DNA of 64,000 bases, from NCBI GenBank assembly GCA_038205395.1, contig JBBRBX010000004.1, positions 1-64,000 of the forward strand, given 5' to 3'. The translations under genes were made by a program, and so were the position numbers. The notes beneath the pieces are model-generated. The model saw only the letters and a list, made by a program, of their open reading frames with translations, ran no database searches and had not been told where the DNA came from. Within the stretch, counting starts at the first letter, position 1, and each line of letters opens with the position of its first letter. This stretch comes from Fredericiella sp038205395. GTDB lineage: Bacteria; Chloroflexota; Anaerolineae; Caldilineales; Caldilineaceae. Of this stretch, positions 31,422 through 40,582 are shown one piece after another.

Positions 31422-33529
31422 AGGATGCTCCTTGGCAGATAAGTAACTTCAAAGGCTTTACAGGCTCGGTAGCGCTGCAGCCGGTTGGCAAAGGCAAACG
31501 CATCATTCATCTCGTAATATTGATAAATATCCAGCCCGCGGTCAAGTAGAATTTTCCAGCCGTTGTCAGTGACGATATGGCGAGCATGGATTGATCCACT
31601 GGTGTCATACTCCCAAGAAAATTGGATGCCGATCGCAGCCGCGGCTGTTTGCATCTGCACAAAATATTGGGTCTGCTGTTCGCCTTTCAAATCGTCCGCC
31701 ACTGTCACCAGATGCACGGCAATCTCATCTTCGTCCGCCTTGAGACGCGCGATGGTCTCCAGCAGCTCCATCAAATTGCGCGCCTGGTAAAAGAGCCGGA
31801 TATAGGGGTCGGTGACGGTAACAGTGCGCGCCCCTGCCAGGTAGGGTCCAAACAACGCTTCGTAGGTGACGCCGCGCTGGTTTTCCTGAATGGTAAGATG
31901 CCGTTCCGTCGCCGGCGGGGCGCCGGCGGCCTGCGCGGGGGCTGTAACGGCGGCGCCGGCAGCGTCAAGCGCTGCTTTGCCGCCAGGCCGATCCATGCCA
32001 GCCTGGTTTATGTCAGGCTGGTTTATGTCAGGCTGGTCTATGCCAGGTTGGTCTGCCGGCAAGCCGCCGTACAGGTGCGGATACTGATCCTGCTCAACGG
32101 TATGGACTTCCTCTTTGGCCCCTGATTTGCTGGTGTAGCTGAAATGCACGGGCGTATAGGTGTTGTCGATGCGCAGCAGTTGATCCTTGGTGCGCCGCCG
32201 CCCCTCGATGGCCAGACGCAGCAGTTCCTCCACTTCGTCCGCCGTGACTTCTTGATGCGGGTAAAGAATTTTCATCAACCCGGAAAAGCTCTTCTCAATG
32301 CCGGTGCGGTCGCGGGTGGAGAGGTCGGGCGAGAGGTCGAAATACCCCTGGTAGGCGCGCGCATAATCATAGGAACGCAGATTGCGCAGGATTTCAGCCA
32401 GATAATCCACCACAAAGCCATAGCTGTCGCAAAACATCTCGCCGCGCAGGATGTCTACTTCCCAGCCGGGCAGATAAAAGTGCAGACGGTCGAGAAAGGC
32501 CGAATCGTGATACTGCTCCGGCAGATCGTCAAACAGATCGCTGTGCTTGAGCATATAAGGGGCTGTGTGCTGCGTGTTGCCGACAAAGGTCAGCGATGCC
32601 TCGGCCCCCAGCGTTTCAATGCCGCGCGAGAAGGATTTGTTGGCCATATAATTTTTGAGGATATCGACCAGCGCCTTATCCGCGCGTTTTTTCTTGCCGG
32701 CAAACTCGTCAAAGGCCACCACGTCCCAATAGCCCACCAGCCCGATGCGCCCGCTGGCATTGTTGACAAACAGCTTGGCCACGCTGACTTCGCCGCCGGA
32801 GAGCAGAATACCGTGCGGCGAAAACTCCGAGTAGACATGCGACTTGCCCGTCCCTTTGGGGCCAAGCTCGATCAAGTTGTAGTTGCGCTCGCAGTAGGGG
32901 ATCAGCCGCACAAGCTGCAGCAGCTTGCTGCGGCGGCCAAAGAAGCTGGGGTCAAGGCCGATGCTCCGGATCAGCACGTCAATCCATTCATCTGTAGTGA
33001 AATTGCGCCGCGCCGCCACATACCCCTCAAAATCAAAAGCCGACAACTGGATCGGCTTGATCGTCTCCAGTATCCAGGGGCTGACACTGCGGTCATCGCT
33101 GTGCTCATAGGCAATGTCGGCGATGCACCAGACGCCGCTGACCAGCAGTTTGGGATGGCGCTTGACGGTGTCCGGGTCGACCAGCACCTCCTTGATGCCC
33201 AGGTTGCCAAAGACAGCCTCATAGACATCCCGTTTCTCGTTGAGATCGACGCTGACCTTGTCGATCACCTTGTGCCGCCCGCGCTCGCGGATGGTGGAGC
33301 GGACAAGCCCGGCCTCGCTGCGCTGGACAAAATGGCGGCGCAGAATTTCTTTGACCGTTTCAATGCCCGACTGGATGCTGGCCTCGTCGGCTGTGGCGCA
33401 GTATTGGCCCAGCAGATATTCGAGCACATAGGCAGGCACAATGGCGTTGCCCTTGACCAGCTTGACCAGGTCTTTGCGCACGACGAGACCGGGAAAGTGG
33501 GTGGTGATCTTTTGGTCGAGTGCTTGCAT
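31418..33529 (-). CDS. brxL: BrxL with MIT_C-like C-terminus instead of Lon domain
   Basis: The AAA+ effector of type I BREX, 703 aa. Residues 1-200 are the BrxL N-terminal region (ALDQKITTHFPGLVVRKDLV). Walker A GPKGTGKS is at 223-230 and Walker B DVVAFDEFAG around 269-278. The core ends at the usual HFSYTSKSG. Canonical BrxL then has a Lon-type protease domain; I see no such domain or Ser-Lys dyad. Instead there is a linker with five-residue repeats (DQPDIN), and from about residue 545 a domain like the MITD1 C-terminal phospholipase-D-like fold (TVTDPYIRLFYQARNLMELLE; SIHARHIVTDNGWKILLDRGLDIYQ). The frame is open far upstream, but ATG 33529 fits family alignment and follows pglZ by 13 bases. 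Confidence 0.9.
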   Translation of the reverse strand: MQALDQKITTHFPGLVVRKDLVKLVKGNAIVPAYVLEYLLGQYCATADEASIQSGIETVKEILRRHFVQRSEAGLVRSTIRERGRHKVIDKVSVDLNEKRDVYEAVFGNLGIKEVLVDPDTVKRHPKLLVSGVWCIADIAYEHSDDRSVSPWILETIKPIQLSAFDFEGYVAARRNFTTDEWIDVLIRSIGLDPSFFGRRSKLLQLVRLIPYCERNYNLIELGPKGTGKSHVYSEFSPHGILLSGGEVSVAKLFVNNASGRIGLVGYWDVVAFDEFAGKKKRADKALVDILKNYMANKSFSRGIETLGAEASLTFVGNTQHTAPYMLKHSDLFDDLPEQYHDSAFLDRLHFYLPGWEVDILRGEMFCDSYGFVVDYLAEILRNLRSYDYARAYQGYFDLSPDLSTRDRTGIEKSFSGLMKILYPHQEVTADEVEELLRLAIEGRRRTKDQLLRIDNTYTPVHFSYTSKSGAKEEVHTVEQDQYPHLYGGLPADQPGIDQPDINQPDINQAGMDRPGGKAALDAAGAAVTAPAQAAGAPPATERHLTIQENQRGVTYEALFGPYLAGARTVTVTDPYIRLFYQARNLMELLETIARLKADEDEIAVHLVTVADDLKGEQQTQYFVQMQTAAAAIGIQFSWEYDTSGSIHARHIVTDNGWKILLDRGLDIYQYYEMNDAFAFANRLQRYRACKAFEVTYLPRSIL
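31991..32050. repeat. 15-bp tandem repeat in brxL linker
   Basis: Four 15-bp units, two of them identical (32006-32020 and 32021-32035), encode a Q-P-D-I-N-type pentapeptide repeat between the AAA+ core and the C-terminal domain of BrxL. Copy number could vary by slippage without shifting the frame. Confidence 0.85.
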
Positions 33530-33542
33530 AGCGTATGTCCGC

Positions 33543-36056
33543 CTAGAAATCGAAATCGCTGGTGAACGAGCGCCGCAGCATATAGCGTACGCTCTTGTAC
33601 TCACGCCAGTGGGTTGTGCCCTGGACCTGCTCTTCCAGCCGCAGGACGACTTCCTGGTTGTTGGACGCATCCGCAGCCTTGGTGAGCACGAACTGCACCT
33701 GGCGCTCACGCTCGCGCGCGTCGTCGGAGGGCGTGGCGAAGGTGAGAATCTGCTGGTCGGAAATTGGCTTGTCCTCCTGGCTGTAGAGGGCGGCGCGCAG
33801 GACGCGCTCCTGCACCTTGGCGGTGACGGCCTCCGCCTGATAGAAGGTGACGCTGAACTGGCCGGCGGTGATGATAGTGGACGCGCCGCGCAGGATTTCC
33901 ACTTCGACCAGCCGCACATCGCTGCTGCGCTTTTTGTTGATGCGGATAAGCGGCACGACCACTTCCTGCAGCGCGGCGCCGCCGTGTACATAGCGGCTGC
34001 CTGCCCCTTTGACGCGCAAGCGGTTGATCGCCTTGGGGAGCAGGACTTCGACCTCGCCCGCCAGCCCAAGCGCGGCGGCGGTGAAGTGGCGGAAGCCGCT
34101 GCCCGGCGTCAGACCCGCACCCAACACAAAGCGGCGGTTGCGAAAAGTGATCTCCCTGCCCACCGGCTCCTGCCCGGCAAAATCACTCTCCTCCAGCGCC
34201 CGCTGTTGAAAGAGAAAGCCGTGGTCTGCCGTGACCAGCAAATTGTTGGCGTTGGCATTGGCCAGCTTTTTGACCAGCTTGACCAGGTCATCGAGGGTGG
34301 CGGCGACGGCCTCCACAGTCTGGCCTTCGCTTTCCAGCTTGTCGCCCACGGCGTCGATGCGGTTGTGGTAGACGTAGAGCACCTCGTTGTCACGCATCAG
34401 GGCGCGGCTTTCCTCGCGCCCGAGGGCGATCAGTTCTTCGGCCTTTATCGCCGTGGCCCTGCCCGGCAGGGCGCGGTTGAGGACAGCCTTGCGATATTCT
34501 GTGCCCTGCGTGGGTGCGCCGTCTACACTGGCCGCACCGTCCGGCGCCAGCGCCAGTTCCGTGTGCGGCAGCAGCGCCGCCATGCCCAACGCGGTAAAGC
34601 TGGGCAGCACGCCCAGCAGCGGCTCAAGCTCGGCGTCGTAGCGATCCTCCTGGCGGATCAGCCGCAGCAGCTCCTCGCCCGCCTCGTAGCGCAGGGCATC
34701 CGAGATGATCACCGCCACCTTATTGTTGCGCAGCAGAAAGGGGCGCACGGCGATCGCGTAGAAGTCCGCCTGGCTGCGCACGGGTGCGGCCTCCCAGCGC
34801 CGGCAGGTGTCCACCCACTGCTGCCAATTCGTGTTGAGCGGCAGCACATACTGGTTGGTGTAGAGATTCTCCACCTGTTCGATCAACGGCGCGAGCAGCG
34901 CAACCTGGTCGGCCTGGCGGCTGTGCTGTATGCACTGGCGGTAGAGTTGATCGGCGCGGAACCAGGTGGTTGCGTACTGCTGGATGCTGTCGGCCGGCGA
35001 ACTGCTGGTGAGGTCGAGGCGGGAGAGCAGGTCAAAAAAGTGGGCTGCCAGTTCCACAGCTGTGTAGACGTGTTCATAGCGGCTGTACCAGTGGCCGGCG
35101 CGGCGCTGCTCCACCAGTTGGGCGCAGGCGGAGGCGGGCAGCGTGCGTTTGGCCACATCACGCGCCAGGCCGCTGAGCACCTTCTGGTCGATCAGTTCAA
35201 AGATGTCTACGCCGGCCAGCGCGGTGTAGGGGCGCTGCTGCAGCTCATGCTCGATCTCCAGGTCGGCAGCCGCGCGGCCCGACAGCACGGCGAAGGCAGC
35301 CTGGTGGCGCACATTGTCCTTCCAGCGTTTGAGAAAAACGAGGGCATCGGCGTTGAGCGGCGACGGCTCGCCCAGCGCCAGCTTATAACAGCCTTCAAAC
35401 AGGTGCAGGGCAAAATCGGCGGGCGTGGGTGCGGCGGATGTGTAGCCAAAGGCGCGGGCGGCCCGCTCCCACAGCAGCCCATCCAGCCCGCAGCGGCTGA
35501 TCAAGGCCATCTTAGTGCTCTTGTCCTCCGCCAGTTCGCCCAGCAGCGCCTCCATGATCTCTTCCAGGCGCGGCTCAGCGCCGGCGGCCACGGCCAGCAG
35601 CTTGAGCAGCACCTGGCGGTGGTTGTCGTCTGACTTGAGCAGATGGGCCAGGGCGGTGCGGCGCTGGGCGCTCTGGAAGAATTCGGCATGGGGGGCGAGG
35701 TGTGGGGCGAACTCCTGGCCCAGCCCCAACTCGGCCAGCCAGAGCGCGGTCTGGTCGGCGCGAAAGACGACGTTGGCAAGCTCGACATCCAGCAGCCAGT
35801 TGTGGATTGGCTCCGGCTGCGGGCCGGCGTGATAGAGCAGGAATTGGGCGGACGGCTCCCGGCGCAGCAGGCGATGTTTGACGTCAAACTCATTGTTGGC
35901 CAGCACGATCTTGGTGACGCCGGGCAGGGCAAGCGCATCAAATTCGAGCCAAAGCTCCTGCTTCTCGTCATACCAGAAGACAATGCGGTGGCGCGCAAAG
36001 AGACGGGCGAGAGTGGCGGCAAGCTGCGGCATGGCGGCGTCCATCGCGCTATTCAC
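33543..36056 (-). CDS. pglZ: BREX alkaline-phosphatase-like protein PglZ
   Basis: An 837-aa PglZ of type I BREX, an alkaline-phosphatase-superfamily protein needed for methylation and phage exclusion. The N-terminus (ARHRIVFWYDEKQELWLEFDAL) is typical. The phosphatase-like domain shows KVAVIISDALRYEAGEELL near residue 440 and VTADHGFLFQQR near residue 605, matching metal-ligand motifs of the superfamily. It starts with GTG at 36056, overlapping the pglX stop by 8 bp; an in-frame ATG at 36044 is an alternative. The brxL start is 13 bases downstream. It acts in the cytosol with PglX and BrxC. Confidence 0.95.
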   Translation of the reverse strand: MNSAMDAAMPQLAATLARLFARHRIVFWYDEKQELWLEFDALALPGVTKIVLANNEFDVKHRLLRREPSAQFLLYHAGPQPEPIHNWLLDVELANVVFRADQTALWLAELGLGQEFAPHLAPHAEFFQSAQRRTALAHLLKSDDNHRQVLLKLLAVAAGAEPRLEEIMEALLGELAEDKSTKMALISRCGLDGLLWERAARAFGYTSAAPTPADFALHLFEGCYKLALGEPSPLNADALVFLKRWKDNVRHQAAFAVLSGRAAADLEIEHELQQRPYTALAGVDIFELIDQKVLSGLARDVAKRTLPASACAQLVEQRRAGHWYSRYEHVYTAVELAAHFFDLLSRLDLTSSSPADSIQQYATTWFRADQLYRQCIQHSRQADQVALLAPLIEQVENLYTNQYVLPLNTNWQQWVDTCRRWEAAPVRSQADFYAIAVRPFLLRNNKVAVIISDALRYEAGEELLRLIRQEDRYDAELEPLLGVLPSFTALGMAALLPHTELALAPDGAASVDGAPTQGTEYRKAVLNRALPGRATAIKAEELIALGREESRALMRDNEVLYVYHNRIDAVGDKLESEGQTVEAVAATLDDLVKLVKKLANANANNLLVTADHGFLFQQRALEESDFAGQEPVGREITFRNRRFVLGAGLTPGSGFRHFTAAALGLAGEVEVLLPKAINRLRVKGAGSRYVHGGAALQEVVVPLIRINKKRSSDVRLVEVEILRGASTIITAGQFSVTFYQAEAVTAKVQERVLRAALYSQEDKPISDQQILTFATPSDDARERERQVQFVLTKAADASNNQEVVLRLEEQVQGTTHWREYKSVRYMLRRSFTSDFDF

Positions 36057-39000
36057 TCAACCCCGGCACGCGCCGCAGCGCCTTGCCGAACTTCGCATAA
36101 TTCACCTTCACCCCGTCATCCAGATCGATCTGCACCTGCTGTGTGGCCAGCGGGTAGAGCACATCGTTCTCGTAGGCCGTCAGCTCCGCCAGCATCTTGT
36201 CGATCTCCCCTGTCTCTTTGAGCGCGCGGCTCTTGTCGGCGGCGGGTGTGGCGGTGCTGATCGCCAACTGCTGCAGGTGCGCACGGCGGGCGGCCAGCTT
36301 GGCGACAAACGCGCGCAGATAGTCGTTGAGCACCACCGACACCGTATCGGGGCGGTAGCGGTGCATGTAGATCAGGGCGTTGAAGCTGCCCTTGGGGCTG
36401 GAAAAGAGCCAGTAGATGGGGCGCTTCTGGTACAGCTTGAGGTGATGGTCGTAAAAATCGCGCAGAAAATAGGCGCGGATATCGCGCCCGATGGCATTTT
36501 CCACAAAGGCCAGGTTCTCGGCAAAGTATTCGTCGCCAAAGGCCAGGCGCAGAAAGCGCTTAAAGCGTTCGGGGGCATCGTCGGGAAACCAGTCGCCGGC
36601 CAGAATAGGGATCACGTTGTCCTTGTCGGGGACAAAGGTAGGTGTGGGAACCTGGCGCAGATACTCTTCCAGCGTCTCACCCTGATTGGCGAGGATGAGG
36701 CCGGGTTTGTCGAGCGAATAGCGGCCGAACATGCAGCCGGCGGCGTAGGAGATCAGCTCGCGCATCGTATCCGCCCGCAGCAGCCGCTCCAACTCTTCCT
36801 CGCTGCGGGCGCCGCCGTAGCGATAGTGCGGGTTGCAGGTGAGGGTGATCTCGGAGAGGGGAACGTCGGGCGTGAGTTCGTCCTGGAGACCATAAATTGG
36901 GAGAAGATCACGGTTGTTCTCCTGCTCAATATCTCTTACTTTATAGATGACCTCTTTCCAATAATTGTACACAGTGGTGTACATACTGGAAAGGGTATTG
37001 TGGTTAGTTGCACATTGCAGTAGTGTAACCCGCATGAACTTCCAAGATGTCTCAACAGTGTGCCAATCTTCGCTTGCAAGCTTTACTGCCTGCACTGAGC
37101 GTGCCTCTGTAGCTTTATGTGTTTTGTTGTCAATAACTACAGGAAGTTCTGCAAAGTCGCCGGATTTGAAATGCATGGTTGGATTCAGTATGAAGGATAT
37201 AAAACCCCCAACTTTCGAATTGCAAATTGCCGCTGCATAGAATTCAGAAATACCGGAATTTGTGCGCCTAAATGCACTTAGCCCTGCCGCATCAAAAAGG
37301 TATCCAGCATCAAAAAACCTTACTGTAAGACCCTTCGTTGTAATATCTGACCAAGAAATAAATTCGCGAAAAATATAGTCTAGATTAAAATTGTGAGCCC
37401 AAATTCGAGAGCCAGACGGATGCAATCTAGTCTGCAATTCCTCGCCGTCGTTGTACCAGTTAACAATCCAATTATCGTTTCCTGCCCACTTTCTATATTC
37501 ACCTCCCTTACTATACGGAAACCAGTGACTACCGCTATTTTTAGCATCATCTCGCGACCTGCATTGTCGCCCTATTCTCTGAAGGTTAACTTCATACCAG
37601 AACCGCACATAACGTTCGTTATTTCCAGTAGTAAGTCCTTCTCTAGGTTCTAAAAATTGATCCATTTGCTTTGCTAAGCCAAACACAGCTATTAAATCTT
37701 CGGGAGCCCAATACGCAATCGGCGACCCAGGAATCTTCTTGAAGTCGGCGGCAGCGGCACGATAGCAGCTAACTTCTGCCTGGCCGGAAACGACGTTAAT
37801 CAATTCCGCTTCTTTTTCTGCTTCATTGCTGCCCTGCACCAGCCGGATAAAAACGCCTTGATTGGCCTGAGATGCCTGCACACAAATTACAAATGCCGTC
37901 GCTGAGACTACTTCACCCCCAATTGAATCAAAGGCGTGCGCTCCCAAATGGGCCATCGCAACGATGGCATGTCGATCCAAAATGTTGTTGCGCAGCTTTT
38001 CGTAGGACGACAAAAACATCCAACTCTGCATCGTAATCATGGCGACCATGCCACCCGCTCCAGCAAGCGTCATATTGCGCTCGATAAACATGGCAAATGT
38101 GTCGGATTTGCTGTCAGGGTATTCGTTGCGGGCAAAGTCAGCCAGAGCCTCATCCATCCCTTTGCCTAAATAGGGGGGATTGGTGACGACGACATCATAC
38201 TTCTTTGCCAGATATGCCACCTGCCGCAGCACGTCGCTAATACGGTCGTTTAACTCCTGGTTGAAGAGGTCGCTGGCGGCTGCGATGCGCGCCTGCACTA
38301 TAGCCACCTGCGTCGCGCGCAACTGCGGGCGCAGCAGGGAACCGATGCTATCCATGTTGACAAATGCCCGCAGGTCAGCCAGCAGCGCATCGCGCAGCGG
38401 CAGATCGATCAAGGTGCTTCCCAGCGCCTGCAGCCACTCCAGCGAGTCCAACTCGGCATCCTTGAAGTGCACCGGATGCAGGACGCAGACGTTGGGATGC
38501 ACGCCGCGGCGAAAGAAGCGGCTGTCACGGGTGCGCGCTTTCATGCTGAGGGCGAAGGCCGCCAGCGCACCGGAACGCTCGTCAATCTCCATGCCATACA
38601 GGTTCTTTTGCAGGATCAGACGTGGGATGTCGGGCGGGTTGTAGCCTTCCTCTTCATAGATGGCGTAGAGCAGGTCAAAGGCGTAGGTGAGCATGTGGCC
38701 GGAGCCGCAGGCGCTGTCGCAGACGCGCAGTTCTTCGGGCGTGCTGATGCGCAGGTAGTCGCTCACCGGCTCTTCTGGGGCCAGATAATAGGCCATGCGC
38801 TCGGCCAGGCGCGAGGTGGGGTGGTTGAGCAGCCACAGCCGCCCCAATGAATTTTCGACCAGGAAGCGCACGATCCAGTGCGGTGTATAGAGCGCAGTCT
38901 TGGCCGGCAGTTCATCGGCCGCTACCTTGCCGCCCGCTTTGACTTTGGCATCGACGGCCTCCTTTTTCTCGGCGATGTAGAACTGGTACAGCCAGCCGAT

Positions 39001-39582
39001 CACCTCTACGTCGCGGCAGACCTCTTCGCTCAGGGTGGCGTGCAGGGCGTGCAGGACGGAGTTGGCCGACAGCAGGTCGTCGGGCATCAGCAGTTCGGTG
39101 TAGTCAGCGATCGGCTCAAACAGAAAGGGCATGACGCTGTGATAGTGGTTGCACGCCGCCACGATGAGCAGGCGATAAGCCTCCTGCTGCGGGTCGGGCG
39201 CCGGGATGCGCTCGTCCAGCAGGCCGCGCACGCGCTCGGCATCCGCGGCAAAGAGCGGGTCGATCTGCCCAGCCTTGGCTTCCTGCAAAATTTCGGGCTG
39301 GCTGCTGCCGGGCGCGGGCGAGACAATCCCCAGCGGCGTGTAGTGGTTGGCGTCCATAAAGCACAGCGCGCAGAAGCGGTTGAACCAGGTGTAGGCGACA
39401 CGCTCGACCACCGCTGCGCGTGAATTGGTCGCGATCTCGGCGCGCAATTTCTGCACCGCCGCCGCCCGCGCCCGCAGATCGGCGCTGTCGCCGTGCAGCA
39501 CGAGTTCGAGGCGAGCCGTCACCTGGTCGGTGAGCCGGCGGCGGGCAGCTTGGGCAAATCTTTCGAGGGGCCTGGTGTCCAT
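36049..39582 (-). CDS. pglX: BREX adenine-specific DNA methyltransferase PglX
   Basis: The site-specific N6-adenine methyltransferase that marks host DNA in type I BREX, 1177 aa. The SAM-binding motif is in CDSACGSGHMLTYAFD near residue 285, and the catalytic NPPY is at residues 468-471 (VVVTNPPYLGKGMD). The C-terminal part holds the expected TRD and a conserved YSLDKPG segment. Codons for residues ~550-890 are visibly lower in GC than the rest, suggesting replacement of the specificity region. ATG 39582 is chosen because it begins the typical MDTRPLERFAQAARR. An upstream TTG would add 17 residues without support. No phase-variable homopolymer tract is seen. Confidence 0.96.
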   Translation of the reverse strand: MDTRPLERFAQAARRRLTDQVTARLELVLHGDSADLRARAAAVQKLRAEIATNSRAAVVERVAYTWFNRFCALCFMDANHYTPLGIVSPAPGSSQPEILQEAKAGQIDPLFAADAERVRGLLDERIPAPDPQQEAYRLLIVAACNHYHSVMPFLFEPIADYTELLMPDDLLSANSVLHALHATLSEEVCRDVEVIGWLYQFYIAEKKEAVDAKVKAGGKVAADELPAKTALYTPHWIVRFLVENSLGRLWLLNHPTSRLAERMAYYLAPEEPVSDYLRISTPEELRVCDSACGSGHMLTYAFDLLYAIYEEEGYNPPDIPRLILQKNLYGMEIDERSGALAAFALSMKARTRDSRFFRRGVHPNVCVLHPVHFKDAELDSLEWLQALGSTLIDLPLRDALLADLRAFVNMDSIGSLLRPQLRATQVAIVQARIAAASDLFNQELNDRISDVLRQVAYLAKKYDVVVTNPPYLGKGMDEALADFARNEYPDSKSDTFAMFIERNMTLAGAGGMVAMITMQSWMFLSSYEKLRNNILDRHAIVAMAHLGAHAFDSIGGEVVSATAFVICVQASQANQGVFIRLVQGSNEAEKEAELINVVSGQAEVSCYRAAAADFKKIPGSPIAYWAPEDLIAVFGLAKQMDQFLEPREGLTTGNNERYVRFWYEVNLQRIGRQCRSRDDAKNSGSHWFPYSKGGEYRKWAGNDNWIVNWYNDGEELQTRLHPSGSRIWAHNFNLDYIFREFISWSDITTKGLTVRFFDAGYLFDAAGLSAFRRTNSGISEFYAAAICNSKVGGFISFILNPTMHFKSGDFAELPVVIDNKTHKATEARSVQAVKLASEDWHTVETSWKFMRVTLLQCATNHNTLSSMYTTVYNYWKEVIYKVRDIEQENNRDLLPIYGLQDELTPDVPLSEITLTCNPHYRYGGARSEEELERLLRADTMRELISYAAGCMFGRYSLDKPGLILANQGETLEEYLRQVPTPTFVPDKDNVIPILAGDWFPDDAPERFKRFLRLAFGDEYFAENLAFVENAIGRDIRAYFLRDFYDHHLKLYQKRPIYWLFSSPKGSFNALIYMHRYRPDTVSVVLNDYLRAFVAKLAARRAHLQQLAISTATPAADKSRALKETGEIDKMLAELTAYENDVLYPLATQQVQIDLDDGVKVNYAKFGKALRRVPGLSE

Positions 39583-39684
39583 TGTGGCGTTCGCTTCTAC
39601 TGATTTGAGGCTGAGGGCGCGCCTGTATGACAAGCGGCAACCATGCGGCTGTCCTGCAGCTTACGGTGCTGAATGCTGCCTGGA

Positions 39685-39690
39685 ATTATA
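39685..39690 (-). promoter_or_regulatory. -10 element ahead of pglX
   Basis: TATAAT on the minus strand, 100 bases upstream of the pglX ATG and just after a small terminator. The -35 match is poor. It suggests that pglX-pglZ-brxL-DUF1353 can be transcribed apart from brxABC. Confidence 0.45.
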
Positions 39691-39704
39691 CCACCTTGCG
39701 GCAT

Positions 39705-39723
39705 AAAAACGCCCCTGGTGGCG
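39705..39723 (-). terminator. Short terminator after the embedded cassette
   Basis: On the minus strand CGCC-ACCAGG-GGCG is followed by TTTTT (39709-39705). The stem is short, so termination may be partial. It lies 55 bases past the antitoxin-like gene. Confidence 0.45.
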
Positions 39724-39777
39724 CAGCGCGCACCCAAGGACGTGAATCAGAAGGGTTGAGGTGGATGTGGCTGGACG

Positions 39778-40185
39778 CTAGGCGGGACGCAAGGAGCGCT
39801 GCGGGTTGTTGGCTTCCGGCCCAAGCAGCAGAAAGATCCATAAGGCCATCGCCCGCAGCAGTTGGTTCCAGCCAATTTCGGGGGCAAAACTTGGTTTGAC
39901 CTGGCGCCACATCTCCTGAACATCGGGGTAGGCCGGGACAAAGCTGCGCTCCCAAGCTTCCACATACATGCCCACCACATTGTACGTGTCCGGGTCGATA
40001 ATCGCATAAATATCGTCGCGCAGATAAACCTGGACACCCCGCACAGGCTTGCCGGTCAAATACAGGATCATACTGTCGGTTTCAGCATCGTAGTTGGCCC
40101 ACACATTGGTGGGTCGCGGCCAATGTTCCGGCTCCGCCACTTGCATGCGGGGGTGAGCACCAAACAGTTGGGCTACGGTTTCCAT
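39778..40185 (-). CDS. DUF2283-like protein, putative antitoxin
   Basis: A 135-aa protein whose middle (NYDAETDSMILYLTGKPVRG, then IYAIIDPDTYNVVGMYVEAWE) resembles DUF2283, a small family often found as the antitoxin-like partner of BECR/RelE-fold proteins. GAGG precedes the ATG at 40185, which lies 13 bp inside the preceding gene, so translation is coupled. The C-terminal ~35 residues (NQLLRAMALWIFLLLG) are hydrophobic. The gene sits between brxC and pglX but is not a core BREX component. The antitoxin role is inferred from pairing and family resemblance. Confidence 0.7.
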   Translation of the reverse strand: METVAQLFGAHPRMQVAEPEHWPRPTNVWANYDAETDSMILYLTGKPVRGVQVYLRDDIYAIIDPDTYNVVGMYVEAWERSFVPAYPDVQEMWRQVKPSFAPEIGWNQLLRAMALWIFLLLGPEANNPQRSLRPA

Positions 40186-40496
40186 ACAACTACCTCATTG
40201 GGTTTGGGGCGATCCACAGCATAGGCCGTAATTACCTTGCCCCTGTCGCTGTCAAAATGAACACACACCTTCAAAAACTGTTCCGGCATATCCCAAATAG
40301 CACCCTGCTTGTAGTAGTTCTCAACCAAGTCATCGTTGACGTCGCACGTGATGAGATCGGGAGCTTCAACGGCAAGCAGGATATACTCAATTTCTACACC
40401 AGGATGGCGGACAATGATGTGTGCAAAATACCTGTTTTCGTACAGAAGTACATTGTTGCGGCGCGGGTCCCAGGCGTTAATCAGAACGACTGCCAT
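40173..40496 (-). CDS. Small BECR/RelE-like protein, putative toxin
   Basis: A 107-aa protein. The pattern FAHIIVRHPGVE near residue 25, then EAPDLITCD, LKVCVHFDSDRGKVITAYAVDR and a final VVWKP resembles the phage barnase-EndoU-colicin-RelE-like (PBECR) nucleases, in which a histidine and the final aromatic-basic segment line the active site. Assignment is by pattern recognition, not by a hit. It overlaps the DUF2283-like gene by 13 bp and precedes it, the usual order for toxin-first modules. It has its own upstream promoter (40532-40561). Confidence 0.6.
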   Translation of the reverse strand: MAVVLINAWDPRRNNVLLYENRYFAHIIVRHPGVEIEYILLAVEAPDLITCDVNDDLVENYYKQGAIWDMPEQFLKVCVHFDSDRGKVITAYAVDRPKPNEVVVWKP

Positions 40497-40531
40497 ACAT
40501 GCTCAGTTCCATAACGGGGTTTATAGTATTT

Positions 40532-40561
40532 AGGATAAAGGATAACCTGGCAGCTTGTCAA
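40532..40561 (-). promoter_or_regulatory. Promoter of the embedded two-gene cassette
   Basis: On the minus strand TTGACA (40561-40556), an 18-bp spacer and TATCCT (40537-40532) lie between the brxC stop and the cassette's first ATG at 40496. This supports independent expression of the pair. Confidence 0.55.
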
Positions 40562-40582
40562 TAGAACGACCATTCTGGTTTT

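Noticed and set aside
31991..32050. Short direct repeats considered as a CRISPR fragment
   Set aside because: Units are 15 bp with no spacers, lie in frame inside brxL and encode a pentapeptide repeat.
33530..34069. N-terminal extension of brxL by about 180 codons
   Set aside because: The extension lies within pglZ and translates to Arg/Ser/Cys-rich nonsense; family alignment starts at the ATG at 33529.
33441..35633. Long plus-strand open frame (730 codons) antisense to pglZ and brxL
   Set aside because: The composition is rich in Arg, Gln, Ala and Gly without domain structure, as expected of a shadow of high-GC genes.
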